This document shows, piece after piece, positions 41,420 through 49,372 of a stretch of 64,000 nucleotides of DNA (position 1 is the first letter of the stretch; each line of letters begins with the position of its first letter). Source of the stretch: Leifsonia williamsii (GTDB taxonomy: Bacteria; Actinomycetota; Actinomycetes; Actinomycetales; Microbacteriaceae); assembly GCF_030433685.1 (NCBI RefSeq), contig NZ_JAROCF010000001.1, forward strand, positions 744,001 through 808,000, written 5' to 3'. The position numbers and the translations under genes were made by a program. The notes below the pieces were generated by a model. It was not told the origin of the DNA. It did not search any database and saw only the letters and a list, made by a program, of their open reading frames with translations.

Positions 41420-43171
41420 ATGACCGCCGCCATCCCATCCGCCGCCATCCCGCCCGCCGCCCCGATGCCGGGCACCCGGCGTGCCCGCATCGCCGTCTTC
41501 AGCGGGCCGACCGCCACCATCCAGAACAGCGAGCCCCTGGTCACCAGCAACGCCGCCCGGCGCAAGCACGGCCTGCCGCTGCTGACCAGCTCCGACGGTG
41601 AGCCGCTGCGCCGCGACATCGTGCGCATGCAGCGGCTTGCCGCCCCCGTCACGGTCTACGTGGAGGCGTTCAGCGCACACCCGCTGGAGGCCGACGCCGC
41701 AGAGCTGTACGCGGCGCCGGACGGCTGGATCGGAACGGACGGCGAGTTCCGCCCCGAGCGGTCCGGCGACGGCGACACACCCGTGTACGAGGTCACGATC
41801 GGTCCGGAGGACGGCCTGTTCTCGCTCCCGTACATGGCGCGCACGCGTGACGGCCTGGCTTGGGACGGCGACGGGATGGAGGCGCTCGGCCCGGGGGAGC
41901 GGACCCGGCAGACGTTCTACCCCGACGCCTCGCGCATCTTCGAGGAGATCGACCGCTTCGGCCTCGACGCTGACGGCGTCAACAACATGCTGTCGTCCCG
42001 GGGCGACTTCACCTTCCACCGGGCGGCGCCCTCCGGCGGCTACCTCTCCGGGCTGCCGGGCGACCGCCGCTCCGATCACGGTGAGGGGGACATCCCGCCG
42101 GAGACCCGCGGCGAGCACTTCTTCTCGTACAGCCCGCCGCACCTCGCGCACGGGCCCGCCAAGCAGACCCTGGCCCGGCTCACCAACGTGGTGCAGACGA
42201 CCCTCGACGGCGGCGGCTACGACGGCGCGATCTGGCTGGAGGGCAGCCCGGCCGTCGAGGAGACCGGCTACTGGCTCGGCCTCCTCATCGACACGACTGT
42301 GCCGATCTCGTGCAACTCCGCGCAGCGGCCGCACGGCGCGCTGAGCGCGGACGGCGACCGCAACCTGGTCGACAGCGTCGACTACATCCGTTCGCGCATC
42401 TGGGCGGATGCCGATGGCGTCGACCGCGTCGGCTCGGTCCTCGTGATCGACGAACAGATCTTCACCGCGCGCGACGCGCAGAAGGCCGACGCGCGCCCGG
42501 GAGGCTACGTGGCGACCGGCGGCCACGGCGGGGTGATCGGGACGATCGGCGCCCCCGGCGATCCGATGCTGACCTTCTGGCCGGCGAAGGCGCACACCCA
42601 CCTCTCGGAGGTGAACACGCGGAGGCTGCCGGCGGCGGTCACGGGCGTCACCCGCGTCGACGGCGCTGTCACGACGGTGGAGGTACCGGTGAAGGATGCG
42701 TCCGGCGCGCTGCTCGAGGACGCGATGCCCACGGTCACCATCGTGAAGTATGCCCGTTACGGCATGGACGACTTCAGCGACGCCGCCGCCCTGCAGGTGG
42801 AGGTCACGGCACGCATCGAGCGCAGCCTCCAGGCCTCCCCGCTCTCCGGGTTCGTGCTCGAGGGCAACGCGCCGTTCGGCCGCGGCGACGAGTCGCAGAT
42901 GGCGGCCCTGCGCAGGGCGGTCGCGCACGGCATCCCCGTCGTGCGCACCTCGCGCGGCAACGCCGAGGGGATGGTGCCTCGCGTCCCCGGCGACGTCTTC
43001 GTCGCCGGCAGCACCCTGACCTCCACCAAGGCGCGGCTGCTGCTGATGGCGTGCCTGCTGCGGTTCGGAGCCCTGCCGCCCGCCGCCGACCCTGAGCATC
43101 CCACCGCCGAGGAGTGGGACGCCATCCGCGAGCACGTGGCCCGCTACCAGGCCGTGTTCGACACGCATTGA
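41420..43171 (+). CDS. divergent asparaginase-superfamily protein
   Basis: 583 residues, far longer than asparaginases (about 330). The fold is visible: FSGPTATIQNSEP (Thr31 in the position of the first catalytic Thr), LEGSPAVEETGYWLGLLID (compare THGTDTMEETAYFL), CNSAQRPHGALSADGDRNL (compare AMRPxxxxSADGPxNL), Lys355 in TARDAQKAD, and EGNAPFGRGDE...GIPVVRTSRG near the C-terminus. The second catalytic pair Thr-Asp is replaced by Ser276-Pro277, and about 200 extra residues separate the two halves of the N-domain. It probably hydrolyses an amide other than asparagine. The stop overlaps the MFS gene (TTGA). Confidence 0.78.
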   Translation: MTAAIPSAAIPPAAPMPGTRRARIAVFSGPTATIQNSEPLVTSNAARRKHGLPLLTSSDGEPLRRDIVRMQRLAAPVTVYVEAFSAHPLEADAAELYAAPDGWIGTDGEFRPERSGDGDTPVYEVTIGPEDGLFSLPYMARTRDGLAWDGDGMEALGPGERTRQTFYPDASRIFEEIDRFGLDADGVNNMLSSRGDFTFHRAAPSGGYLSGLPGDRRSDHGEGDIPPETRGEHFFSYSPPHLAHGPAKQTLARLTNVVQTTLDGGGYDGAIWLEGSPAVEETGYWLGLLIDTTVPISCNSAQRPHGALSADGDRNLVDSVDYIRSRIWADADGVDRVGSVLVIDEQIFTARDAQKADARPGGYVATGGHGGVIGTIGAPGDPMLTFWPAKAHTHLSEVNTRRLPAAVTGVTRVDGAVTTVEVPVKDASGALLEDAMPTVTIVKYARYGMDDFSDAAALQVEVTARIERSLQASPLSGFVLEGNAPFGRGDESQMAALRRAVAHGIPVVRTSRGNAEGMVPRVPGDVFVAGSTLTSTKARLLLMACLLRFGALPPAADPEHPTAEEWDAIREHVARYQAVFDTH

Positions 43172-44655
43172 GCGCGGAGCCGGTGCGTCGCCGCTACACG
43201 CACAAGTACCTCATCCTGGCGATCTGCTGCTCCAGCCTGTTCATCGTGTCGATGGATGCGACGGTCGTGAACGTCGCCCTGCCGTCGATCGGGCGGGAGC
43301 TCGGCTCCTCCATCGCGGGGCTGCAGTGGACCATCGACGGCTACACCCTCGTGCTCGCCAGTCTCCTGCTGCTCTCCGGCTCGACCGCCGACCGGCTGGG
43401 GAGGCGGCGCACGTTCCAACTCGGCCTCGCGCTCTTCGGCATCGGCTCGCTGTTGTGCAGCGTCGCGCCCTCGGTCACCTGGCTCGTGGTGTTCCGGATG
43501 CTGCAGGCCGTCGGCGGGTCGATGCTCAACCCGGTCGCGATGTCGATCATCACCGCGACCTTCACCGACCGGCGGCAGCGAGCCAGGGCGGTCGGGATGT
43601 GGAGCGCCGTCGTCGGCATCGCGATGGGTGTCGGCCCGCTCGCCGGAGGCACGCTCACCACGCTCATCGGCTGGCGGTCGATCTTCTGGATCAACGTGCC
43701 GGTCGCGCTCGCCGCGATCGTCCTCACGGCGCTGTTCGTGCCGGAGTCCCGTGCGGCCGTCGCCCGGAGGCTCGACCCGGTGGGGCAGCTGCTGGTCATC
43801 GTCGTGCTGGCCACCCTGGTCGGCGGGCTCATCGAGGGGCCGAGGCTCGGCTGGGGCTCGCCCGCTGTGATCGCCCTGATCGCGACGGCCGTCCTGGCGT
43901 TGGTGGCGCTGATCCTGTACGAGCCCCGGCGGAGGGACCCCCTGCTCGACGTGCGCTTCTTCCGGAGCGTGCCGTTCTCGTCGGCCGTCCTTAGCGCGAT
44001 CCTCGCGTTCGCGTCAAACGGCGCGTTCCTGTTCCTGGTGTCGCTGTACCTCCAGGGTGTGCGCGGGCTGACCCCCTTCGAAGCAGGGCTCCATACGCTC
44101 CCCGTCGCTGTCGCGCAGCTGGTCTTCGCGCCGCTCTCGGGCAGGATGGTCGCCGCCTGGGGGACGCGCGTCCCCCTGCTCCTCGCCGGACTCGCGCTCG
44201 GAACCGGCGGCGGCCTGCTCGCGGTGCTCGGTGACCAGACGCCGATCGCGTATCTGCTGTGCGCCTTCGCCGTGTTCGGGATGGGGATGGGTCTGGTGAA
44301 TGCGCCCATCACCACCACAGCCGTGGCCGGGATGCCGCCCGGCCAGAGCGGCTCGGCTGCGGCGGTCGCCTCCACCAGCCGCCAGATCGGCACGTCGCTG
44401 GGCGTCGCGGTCGCGGGAAGCGTCCTCGCCGTCGGAGGAGAGGACCACGTCGGCGCCGGCTTCGCGGCGGCCACGCACCCGATCTGGTGGGCGACCGCCG
44501 GTCTGGGCGCGGCGATCGCGGTGCTCGCCATCGTAGCCGGAACCCCGTGGGCGCGCCGAAGCGTCGACCGGATCGCGCACCTCTTCGCCGACGACCGCGC
44601 ACCCGCCGAGCGACCGGCGCAGCCCGAGCGCTTGCTACAACCCACAGCGCGTTGA
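43168..44655 (+). CDS. MFS transporter, DHA2 (EmrB/QacA) family
   Basis: 495 residues, 14 predicted helices. Motif A DRLGRRRTF, motif C region WSAVVGIAMGVGPLAGGTLT, and the start MDATVVNVALPSIGRELG is diagnostic of the DHA2 group of proton-driven drug/metabolite exporters. TTG 43168 overlaps the previous stop; GTG 43183 is the alternative. Placed last in the NitT/TauT operon, it may export a product or a toxic analogue, or be an unrelated drug pump. Confidence 0.88.
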   Translation: MSAEPVRRRYTHKYLILAICCSSLFIVSMDATVVNVALPSIGRELGSSIAGLQWTIDGYTLVLASLLLLSGSTADRLGRRRTFQLGLALFGIGSLLCSVAPSVTWLVVFRMLQAVGGSMLNPVAMSIITATFTDRRQRARAVGMWSAVVGIAMGVGPLAGGTLTTLIGWRSIFWINVPVALAAIVLTALFVPESRAAVARRLDPVGQLLVIVVLATLVGGLIEGPRLGWGSPAVIALIATAVLALVALILYEPRRRDPLLDVRFFRSVPFSSAVLSAILAFASNGAFLFLVSLYLQGVRGLTPFEAGLHTLPVAVAQLVFAPLSGRMVAAWGTRVPLLLAGLALGTGGGLLAVLGDQTPIAYLLCAFAVFGMGMGLVNAPITTTAVAGMPPGQSGSAAAVASTSRQIGTSLGVAVAGSVLAVGGEDHVGAGFAAATHPIWWATAGLGAAIAVLAIVAGTPWARRSVDRIAHLFADDRAPAERPAQPERLLQPTAR

Positions 44656-44700
44656 CGACAGTCCTTCCCATCCGCCCTCTCCGTGCGATAGGCCGTCTGC

Positions 44701-46161
44701 ATGAGAGCGCGGACGAACGATCGAACGCACCGGATGACGACGATGCTGGCCGTCGCCGCGGCGGTCCTCTTCGGCGCCGCCGTCGTCAACGGGCTGAGCG
44801 CGGCCTCCGCGGCGCCGGTGGTCGTCGGGCCGGTCAATCCGGTGACGCTCCCGGTGTCCGGTCATGCCGCCAACAGCGGCTTCACCATCTTCGTGGAGGG
44901 GGATGTCGCCCTCAACGCCGACGAGGTGGAGGGCACGGTCGCGGCGGGCGGCGACCTCCGGTTCGCGTCGAGTTACAACATCGCGGCGGGAGGCGCGTTC
45001 CCGCCCACCTTCACCGCGCCCGGCGATGCGGCGCCGACGTACCTGTACGTGCGCGGAGGCGTCGACTACAGCACCGGACCGACCAACGTGCTGCGCATCC
45101 TCAACAGCGGATACGCGAAGGTCGGCGACACGTCGACCTACACCGCGCTCGACCGCGACCAGAACAACGCGCTGGTGTCCTACGAGCTGGTCGCGCCGGG
45201 CTCGGCTTACGGCAGCGTCCCGCGCATCGAGGGCACGATCACCGAGACGCCGGCGCAGGTCGCCGCGCCGGTGGGCACCGAGCTCGTCGACATCGACGGC
45301 GCCTTCGCGGCCTACCGCGATCTGTCCGGGCAGCTGGCGCAGTGTCCCGTCAACGCGATCCTCAGGGACGACCAGGGCGCCCCCGTCACATCGCCGATCG
45401 CTCCCGGCGCGCGGGCGCACATCGGGCTGGCCGGCGGCGTCACCAACGTGCTGAACATCTCGGCGGCCGACCTCGCCGCGCTCGGCGAGCTGGTCTTCGA
45501 CACCCCGCCCACCGCCTCCACCCCCCTCGTCGTCAACGTCACCGGCACGACCTTCACCGGCACGTTCCCGAACCAGGCCGGCATCGCGTCCCCTCAGGCC
45601 CCCTTCCTGCTGTGGAACTTCCCGGAGGCCACCTCCATCACGGTCACCGGGGGCGACAGCCTCGAGGGCACGATCTACGCGCCGGACGCGGCGCTGAACT
45701 GGCAGGTCACGCAGAACATCGAGGGCAACGTGATCGCCGCGAGCTTCATCCACGGTGTGCCGGCCGTGGGAGGAACGCTGCCGAGGGAGGTGCACAGCTT
45801 CCCCTTCTCGACCACCGTCACATGCACCTACGACGACGGCACGACGCCCACGCCGACCCCCACCATGCCGACCCCGACCGTCACGCCGACGCCGACGCCC
45901 ACGCCCACGGTCACTCCCACGCCGACGGTCACTCCCACGCCGACACCGACCCCCGCTCCCACCACCACCCCGACCGCGGCAGTCCCCACCGACCCCGGGT
46001 CCTCGTCGGGAGGCGGCTCCGTGTACGGCACCTCCGACCCCCTCGCCGCCACCGGCAGCACGGCAGGCGGCGCGTGGCTCGGCACCGCCGTCCTGGCAGC
46101 GGCCGCCGTCGCGGCCGGCGCCCTCGCCCTCGTCCTGCATGCGCGTCGCCGGCGGTCCTAG
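44701..46161 (+). CDS. choice-of-anchor A family surface protein with LAxTG signal
   Basis: 486 residues. Signal peptide (TMLAVAAAVLFGAAVVNGLS, cleaved near SAASAAP). Residues about 45-365 form a choice-of-anchor A domain (TIFVEGDVALNADEVEGTVA, GGDLRF, SLEGTIYAPDAALNWQ, EGNVIAASF), then a Pro/Thr stalk of about 45 residues, LAATG at about 450, a membrane helix and HARRRRS. The LAxTG form indicates sortase E anchoring, as for the giant protein at 20719. Likely a structural or adhesive cell-wall protein. Confidence 0.85.
   Translation: MRARTNDRTHRMTTMLAVAAAVLFGAAVVNGLSAASAAPVVVGPVNPVTLPVSGHAANSGFTIFVEGDVALNADEVEGTVAAGGDLRFASSYNIAAGGAFPPTFTAPGDAAPTYLYVRGGVDYSTGPTNVLRILNSGYAKVGDTSTYTALDRDQNNALVSYELVAPGSAYGSVPRIEGTITETPAQVAAPVGTELVDIDGAFAAYRDLSGQLAQCPVNAILRDDQGAPVTSPIAPGARAHIGLAGGVTNVLNISAADLAALGELVFDTPPTASTPLVVNVTGTTFTGTFPNQAGIASPQAPFLLWNFPEATSITVTGGDSLEGTIYAPDAALNWQVTQNIEGNVIAASFIHGVPAVGGTLPREVHSFPFSTTVTCTYDDGTTPTPTPTMPTPTVTPTPTPTPTVTPTPTVTPTPTPTPAPTTTPTAAVPTDPGSSSGGGSVYGTSDPLAATGSTAGGAWLGTAVLAAAAVAAGALALVLHARRRRS
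45841..45972 (+). repeat. low-complexity Pro/Thr-coding tract
   Basis: Imperfect repeats of CCGACNCCCAC-like hexamer units encode (PT)n with VTPTPTPT blocks, the stalk of the choice-of-anchor A protein. In-frame and probably length-variable. Confidence 0.8.
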
Positions 46162-46170
46162 ACTCGTCCC

Positions 46171-46731
46171 GTGTCCGACGGAGTCCCGGCGCTGAGCGGC
46201 GCGCTGTTCGAGGTCTTCGGGGGTGGCAGCTGGGTCTTCCTGCCCGCCATGTCCGCGCGCGGCCTCGCCGCCGAGCTCGAGGCCGACATCCTCGACGAGC
46301 AGTTCTCGTGGTGCGAGAACCCGCACCTGGGCGAGGGCGCCGGGCTGCTCGTCCTCACCGCTCCGATGAACGGGTGGATGCTGCTGCACGGCGCGAGCGA
46401 GACCGTGGGCGGCGCCGCGGCCCTACTGAGCGAGCAGCGCGACGTGTACCGCGCGATGATCGACGTCCGGCTGCCCGCGATGTCGTGGTCGTTCCTCGAG
46501 CGCGGGATGCCGACGCGCACGGTCTCGCTCGAGCTGGGCGACGACGGCCATCTGGTCACTCGCACCGCGGGCCATCCGCTGCCGTTCGAGGCGGACGGGG
46601 CCGAGGCGCCGGTCGCCGCGGGCGGCCTCGACTCCTTCTTCTACCCGGTCGCGATCATGGGCGAGCACGGCGTCTCGCTGCGCGACCTCGAGCAGGCCCT
46701 CGACCTCCCGAGCGTCACTCTGCAGGTCTGA
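46171..46731 (+). CDS. hypothetical protein
   Basis: 186 residues, acidic, no signal peptide or membrane helix. Trp/Phe-rich N-terminus (VFGGGSWVFLPAMSARGLAA) and SVTLQV at the end; no family recognised. GTG start without ribosome site; TAGACT (46159-46164), which includes the previous gene's stop codon, lies six bases upstream, pointing to a leaderless transcript. The 3' end overlaps the convergent reductase gene by 17 bases. Confidence 0.65.
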   Translation: MSDGVPALSGALFEVFGGGSWVFLPAMSARGLAAELEADILDEQFSWCENPHLGEGAGLLVLTAPMNGWMLLHGASETVGGAAALLSEQRDVYRAMIDVRLPAMSWSFLERGMPTRTVSLELGDDGHLVTRTAGHPLPFEADGAEAPVAAGGLDSFFYPVAIMGEHGVSLRDLEQALDLPSVTLQV

Positions 46732-47278
46732 CGCCGTAGCGCAGGAACACCGTGCCGTCCTCGAAGGCCCGCTGCTCGCGCAGCTCGTACCGCTGCAGCG
46801 CGTCGCGGGGGAGGGCCGGGGTGCCGCCTCCGACCGACACCGGCACCAGGTAGAGCTGCACCTCCTCCACCAGCCCGGCGGCGAAGGCGTGCGCCGCGAG
46901 CGTCGGGCCGCCGATCGACACGTCACCTGGGCTGCGTTCCACCAGCCGCCGCACCTCGTCCGGCCGGAACGCCGACTCGACCCGCGTGCGCGGCGTCGTG
47001 ACCTCCGGGTGCGTGCCCGAGAAGACGACCTTGTCGGCGTCGCGCCAGATCCACGCGTACTCGGCCATCACCTCCGGGTCGTCCGGCCCGGGGAGGTCCT
47101 GCCACGCGCGCATGACCTCGTACATCCGGAGGCCGTAGAGGTACGTGCCGATCGCCCGCTCCTCGGCGTTGACGTGCGCGTGCACCTCCGCGGAGGGCGC
47201 CGCCCAGTCGAAGCTCCCGCTCGCGTCGTTGATGTAGCCGTCGAGCGAGCAGATGGCGGAGAACACGAGACGGCCCAT
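46715..47278 (-). CDS. dihydrofolate reductase/RibD C-terminal domain family protein
   Basis: 187 residues. MGRLVFSAICSLDGYINDAS at the start, YGLRMYEVMRAW, ADKVVFSGT and SIGGPTLAAHAFAAGLVEEV are typical of the stand-alone RibD_C/DHFR-like reductases common in Actinobacteria. NADPH-dependent reduction is expected; the substrate is unknown. ATG 47278 is chosen since TACAGT (minus strand, 47291-47286) lies seven bases upstream, suggesting a leaderless mRNA; a GTG three codons earlier is less likely. Confidence 0.85.
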   Translation of the reverse strand: MGRLVFSAICSLDGYINDASGSFDWAAPSAEVHAHVNAEERAIGTYLYGLRMYEVMRAWQDLPGPDDPEVMAEYAWIWRDADKVVFSGTHPEVTTPRTRVESAFRPDEVRRLVERSPGDVSIGGPTLAAHAFAAGLVEEVQLYLVPVSVGGGTPALPRDALQRYELREQRAFEDGTVFLRYGVRPAE

Positions 47279-47294
47279 GGGCCGCACTGTAGTG

Positions 47295-47534
47295 TCAGCG
47301 GCCGAGGCCGGGGAAGAGCGCGGCCAGCGCGTGCAGCTCCGAGCCGAAGATCAGCGGCACGACGATGTCGAGCACGAGGCCGATCCCGACCGTGAGCGCC
47401 GCAGCGCCGGCCGCGACGACGACGAGGATCAGGAACAGCCGGAGGTAGGCGTTCTGCGCGATCCCGGCGAGCGTCCCCCGCGCCCGCTCCGAGCTCATGC
47501 GCTGCGCCGAGAGGCGCTGATCCAGTGTCGTCAT
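47295..47534 (-). CDS. small single-helix membrane protein
   Basis: 79 residues. A polar N-terminus (QRLSAQRMSSERARGTLAGI), one long hydrophobic stretch (LFLILVVVAAGAAALTVGIG) and a second moderately hydrophobic end (VLDIVVPLIFGSELHALAAL). Start ATG 47534 with GGGAGGGAAG upstream. No family recognised; conserved-looking small membrane protein. Confidence 0.6.
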   Translation of the reverse strand: MTTLDQRLSAQRMSSERARGTLAGIAQNAYLRLFLILVVVAAGAAALTVGIGLVLDIVVPLIFGSELHALAALFPGLGR

Positions 47535-47550
47535 CTTCTCTTCCCTCCCC

Positions 47551-47574
47551 ATGCCCGGCCCCCCGGCCGGGCAT
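47551..47574. other. perfect palindrome upstream of the small membrane-protein gene
   Basis: ATGCCCGGCC (47551-47560) pairs with GGCCGGGCAT (47565-47574) around CCCC. It lies 17 bases before the small gene and 119 bases after the MarR stop, both on the minus strand. It could be a terminator of the MarR message without a T-run or a 5'-leader structure. The rest of 47575-47692 shows nothing recognisable. Confidence 0.5.
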
Positions 47575-47692
47575 CACCCAGTCAACCGGCGTGGAGGGTC
47601 GCCGGGCATCAGCCGCAGGTCGTCGGGCGGTCATCCCCGGGTATGATCCCGGCGGCCACGACGGCGCCCACCACGGTGCCGGGGGAGGGGCG

Positions 47693-48166
47693 TCAGGAGG
47701 CGCGGACGGCCGCGGCGATGATGGCGCGGAGGCTGCCGCGCAGGTTCTCGAGCTCGCCCACCGGCAGCCCGAGGCGCTCGACGATGCGCGGCGGGATGGT
47801 CTCGGCCACGGCCCGCAGGTCGCGCCCTGCTGCGGTGAGCCGCACCTCCAGCGCCCGCTCGTCGGCCCTGCTGCGCTTGCGCTCGATGTACCCCGTCGCC
47901 TCCAGCCGCTTGAGCAGCGGGGAGAGGGTCGCCGGCTCGAGCTGGAGGGCGTCGCTCAGGTCCTTCACCGACCGCGGTTCTCGCTCCCACAGCGCCAGCA
48001 TCACGAGGTACTGGGGGTGCGTCAGGCCCAGCGGTTCGAGGACCGGGCGGTATAACGCGATCACGCTGCGCGCGGCCACGGCGAGCCCGAAGCAGACCTG
48101 ATTCTCGAGCGCGAGGATGTCCGCGTCGGTCGCTCCGGAGCCTGTGGCCGCCAGCTCAGTAGTCAT
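47693..48166 (-). CDS. MarR-family regulator, OhrR-like
   Basis: 157 residues. ALENQVCFGLAVAARSVIAL with Cys25 matches the redox Cys of OhrR. It is followed by YRPVLEPLGLTHPQYLVMLA, LEPATLSPLLKRLEATGYIE and RSRADERALEVRLTAAG. OhrR derepresses an organic hydroperoxide reductase when its Cys is oxidised. No ohr gene lies nearby, so its target is elsewhere or it senses something else. Start ATG 48166 overlaps the end of the DUF6458 gene by 11 bases, with GAGGAG inside that gene. Confidence 0.85.
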   Translation of the reverse strand: MTTELAATGSGATDADILALENQVCFGLAVAARSVIALYRPVLEPLGLTHPQYLVMLALWEREPRSVKDLSDALQLEPATLSPLLKRLEATGYIERKRSRADERALEVRLTAAGRDLRAVAETIPPRIVERLGLPVGELENLRGSLRAIIAAAVRAS

Positions 48167-48401
48167 CGGTGCGCCGCTCCTCGATCCGCTCGCCGGTGGC
48201 GGGGTCGATCATGTCTCGGCGGGTGACCGTCGTGGAGCGCCGGCGCAGCGCGAAGACGAGCGAGATGACGAAGACGACGAGGCCCGCACCCATCAGGATG
48301 TACCCCGTCAGCTTCAGGTCGATCCACGTCACCTCGATGTTCAACGCGAAGGCCAGGATCAACCCGACGACGAAGAGGAAGATGCCGCTGCCGATTCCCA
48401 T
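48156..48401 (-). CDS. DUF6458 family membrane protein
   Basis: 81 residues with two hydrophobic helices (GSGIFLFVVGLILAFALNIE and LTGYILMGAGLVVFVISLVF) and a basic-then-acidic tail (RRRSTTVTRRDMIDPATGER). This is the layout of the actinobacterial DUF6458 family, of unknown function. AAGGAG precedes the ATG. Upstream of and overlapping the OhrR-like gene. Confidence 0.8.
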   Translation of the reverse strand: MGIGSGIFLFVVGLILAFALNIEVTWIDLKLTGYILMGAGLVVFVISLVFALRRRSTTVTRRDMIDPATGERIEERRTDDY

Positions 48402-48442
48402 GTCCGCGCTCCTTCGATCGTGGCGTCAGGCTACCTCGCGAG

Positions 48443-49258
48443 TCACTCCGCGCGCGAGAACTCCGAGGCGCGGGCGATCTGGTCCGCCGTCAGGGCCACG
48501 CCGGTGTAGCGCTCGAACTGGCGGGCCGCCTGGAGGGCGATGACCTCCGCACCGGTGATCAAGGTCTTGTCCGCCGCTCGACCGGCCGCGACGAGCGGCG
48601 TCTCCGAGGGGAACGCGACGACGTCGAAGACGGTGCTCGCCGCCTCGATCTGCGCGGGCGTGAACGACAGCGCCTGCTCGTCCGCGCCGCGCATCCCGAG
48701 CGGGGTGACGTTGACGACCATGTCGTAGCCGGGCGCCTCCTCCTCCGCGACCCAGCGGTAGCCGTAGCGCTCGGCCAGCGCCGGGCCGGCCTCGGCGTTG
48801 CGCGCGACGATCGTCAGGTCCTCGAACCCGACACCGCGGAAGGCGGCGACGACCGCCTTCGCCATGCCGCCGGAGCCGCGCAGCAGCACCCGCTGCGTCG
48901 GGTCGACGCGGCGCTCGTCGAGCAGCATCGCGACGGCCTCGTAGTCCGTGTTGGAGGCGGTGAGGAAGCCGTCCTCGTTGACCACCGTGTTCACCGACTC
49001 GATCGCCACGGCGGAGGGCTCCAGGTTGTCCACCAGCGGGATGATCGCCTCCTTGAACGGCATGGAGACCGAGCACCCCCGGAAGCCGAGCGCGCGGATG
49101 CCGCGCACGGCCCCCTCCAGGTCATCCGTCGTGAATGCCTTGTACATGAAGTTGAGCCCGAGCTCGTCGTACAGGAAGTTGTGGAAGCGGGTGCCGATGT
49201 TGCTGGGACGGGCGGCGAGCGAGATGCAGACCTGCATGTCCTTGTTCAGGATGGGCAT
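48443..49258 (-). CDS. aroE: shikimate 5-dehydrogenase
   Basis: 271 residues. NADP-dependent reduction of 3-dehydroshikimate in aromatic amino-acid synthesis. Substrate-site marks: SVSMPFKEAIIPL (catalytic Lys) and SNTDYEAVAM (Asp). The nucleotide loop is GSGGMAKAVVAAFRG; the C-terminal block is TGAEVIALQAARQFERYTG. ATG 49258 matches the family start; the longer in-frame reading to 49333 is rejected. It could be one of two paralogues, as shikimate/quinate dehydrogenases are often duplicated in Actinobacteria. Confidence 0.88.
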   Translation of the reverse strand: MPILNKDMQVCISLAARPSNIGTRFHNFLYDELGLNFMYKAFTTDDLEGAVRGIRALGFRGCSVSMPFKEAIIPLVDNLEPSAVAIESVNTVVNEDGFLTASNTDYEAVAMLLDERRVDPTQRVLLRGSGGMAKAVVAAFRGVGFEDLTIVARNAEAGPALAERYGYRWVAEEEAPGYDMVVNVTPLGMRGADEQALSFTPAQIEAASTVFDVVAFPSETPLVAAGRAADKTLITGAEVIALQAARQFERYTGVALTADQIARASEFSRAE

Positions 49259-49372
49259 GCCGCCATTCTGACAGGCGCCCGTGGGAGCCGGGCGGTGCAC
49301 CGACCGGTCGTCCCCCATCGGTGTTACGTTCACAGCTTGACTACAAGGCGGTCATCCCTCACTCTTGAGGGC

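Noticed and set aside
39584..43168. 1194-codon minus-strand frame across the NitT/TauT operon
   Set aside because: It spans four well-supported plus-strand genes and has no recognisable domain.
37202..44655. Thiamine-precursor import (thiXYZ-like) operon
   Set aside because: The NMT1-type lipoprotein would fit, but no thiamine enzymes or TPP element accompany it and the hydrolases point to amide chemistry.
45841..45972. Tandem repeats as a CRISPR array
   Set aside because: Short degenerate in-frame Pro/Thr codon repeats without spacers; part of a protein stalk.
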